This document shows, in pieces, positions 4,674-5,121 of a stretch of 5,121 bases of DNA. Within the stretch, counting starts at the first letter, position 1, and every line of letters starts with the position of its first letter. A model generated the notes under the pieces. That model worked only from the letters and a program-made list of their open reading frames with translations. It was not told the origin of the DNA and ran no database searches. Position numbers and translations under genes: made by a program. The stretch lies in NCBI GenBank assembly GCA_028715435.1, contig JAQURU010000051.1, positions 1 to 5,121 of the forward strand, written 5' to 3'. The stretch comes from Minisyncoccota bacterium (GTDB taxonomy: Bacteria; Patescibacteriota; Minisyncoccia; Minisyncoccales; CG1-02-41-26).

Positions 4674-4710
4674 CCCAGCCAAGCTGGGCTTAACCAAGCT
4701 TAGCTTGGTG
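4674..4710. repeat. 37-bp double-hairpin tRNA spacer repeat, copy B
   Basis: CCCAGC-CAA-GCTGGG (4674-4688) and CCAAGC-TTA-GCTTGG (4694-4708) form two perfect 6-bp triloop stems. It differs from copy A in three loop-region bases and one linker base. On the minus strand the hairpin at 4694-4708 starts with the CCA of tRNA-Leu(AAG). Confidence 0.85.
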
Positions 4711-4792
4711 CCCGGAGTGGGAGTTGAACCCACACGAGTTTTACCTCACTAGCTCCTTAGGCTAGCCTGTCTGCCAATTCCAGCACCCGGGC
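4706..4792 (-). tRNA. tRNA-Leu(AAG), CCA encoded, unusual A34
   Basis: On the minus strand the acceptor stem GCCCGGG pairs with TCCGGGC (one G-U at pair 7-66), followed by A73 (base 4709) and an encoded CCA (4708-4706). The Leu-type D arm TGGAATTGGCAGACA and a long variable arm mark class II. The anticodon stem CTAGC/GCTAG is perfect and holds the loop CTAAGGA, so U33 is followed by AAG (bases 4758-4756). The usual bacterial version of this loop is CTTAGGA (anticodon TAG) or has G34; A34 is rare outside tRNA-Arg(ACG). The T arm GTGGG/CCCAC has the standard loop TTCAACT. It starts 10 nt after the rplS stop. Confidence 0.92.
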
Positions 4793-4802
4793 TAAAAGCC
4801 CA

Positions 4803-5121
4803 TTAGGCCTCGGCTTTGTCTAGGATTTGTTCTGTTATTGTTTCTGGAACTTGGGGCCCTTTGGTCTTACCAATTTCCTTTCTTTTTATCTTGGCTTTTT
4901 TGCCAATCCTGTCTCTTAAATAATAAAGTTTGGCTCGTCTTACTTTTCCGTGGGAAACAACTTCAATTTTGGTAATGTTGGGAGAATGTAAAGGCACTGT
5001 TTTTTCAACGCCAACTCCATCAATAATTTTCCTTACCTTTAAAGAACCGTTTATCCCCTGGCCGTGTTTTTTAGCAATTACTATGCCTTCAAAAATTTGA
5101 GTTCTTTCTATTTCTTTTTTG
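4803..5121 (-). CDS. rplS: Ribosomal protein L19, N-terminus beyond the window
   Basis: L19 sits at the 30S-50S interface and supports intersubunit bridges. The visible 105 residues start at KKEIERTQIFEGIVIAKK and contain the signature blocks VRKIIDGVGVEKT, PLHSPNITKIEV and GKVRRAKLYYLRDR near the C-terminus. By comparison with E. coli L19 (115 residues), about 35 N-terminal residues are missing past the window edge. After the family core the protein carries about 20 extra residues ending in PETITEQILDKAEA, so the full protein would be near 140 residues. An in-frame GTG at 4997 is internal to the conserved core and is not the start. Four tRNA genes follow on the same strand, the first only 10 nt away, with no terminator between, so they probably share the rplS transcript. 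Confidence 0.96.
   Translation of the reverse strand, partial: KKEIERTQIFEGIVIAKKHGQGINGSLKVRKIIDGVGVEKTVPLHSPNITKIEVVSHGKVRRAKLYYLRDRIGKKAKIKRKEIGKTKGPQVPETITEQILDKAEA

Overview
The window looks like a piece of an AT-rich bacterial chromosome from the Candidate Phyla Radiation (Patescibacteria), most likely Parcubacteria-like. The reasons are a short IF-2 that begins almost at its G domain, a compact infB-rbfA pair, tRNA genes packed between and into protein genes, mostly weak or absent Shine-Dalgarno sites, and an L19 with a longer C-terminal tail than usual. This assignment is inferred from gene content and style; there is no 16S rRNA here. All visible stops are TAA or TAG, and nothing suggests UGA recoding.

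Layout, left to right. (1) 1-175, plus: the C-terminal end of an AlkD-type DNA alkylation repair protein, closed by a terminator at 217-240. (2) 329-1075, plus: an unrecognised 248-residue protein with a twin-arginine/lipobox-like N-terminus and a long Gly/Ala-rich hydrophobic C-terminal region, closed by a strong A/T-flanked hairpin. (3) 1135-3648, plus: a translation unit with a near-ideal promoter that fires at the infB start codon, then infB, rbfA, tRNA-Cys (overlapping the rbfA stop), tRNA-Leu(UAA) and a HIT-family hydrolase. (4) 3651-3713: a large perfect inverted repeat that can end transcription from both sides. (5) 3751-4230, minus: a membrane-anchored 3D-domain protein with its own promoter at 4283-4311. 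(6) 4343-5121, minus: rplS (5' end outside the window) followed by tRNA-Leu(AAG), tRNA-Val(UAC), tRNA-Phe(GAA) and tRNA-Gly(GCC), ending in a 9-bp stem that encloses two smaller hairpins.

How the parts work together. Most of the window serves translation: initiation factor IF-2, the 30S maturation factor RbfA, ribosomal protein L19 and six tRNAs, in two units on opposite strands. In the rightward unit the tRNAs act as punctuation: cutting tRNA-Cys out of the transcript would remove the stop codon of rbfA, and cutting tRNA-Leu out would leave the HIT gene with a leader of about 16 nt.

The most notable non-coding signal is a family of small hairpins with a TAA/TTA triloop and a GC-TTA-GC core. 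Their stems differ in sequence but stay complementary. They occur in three of the four spacers flanking tRNAs within the two clusters and once more just past the end of the leftward cluster. Two are nearly identical 37-bp copies whose first stem strand is formed by the encoded CCA end of the preceding tRNA. I did not find a clear defence or mobile system. The most unusual points are the rbfA/tRNA-Cys overlap, the A34 tRNA-Leu, the hairpin family and the apparent leaderless infB.
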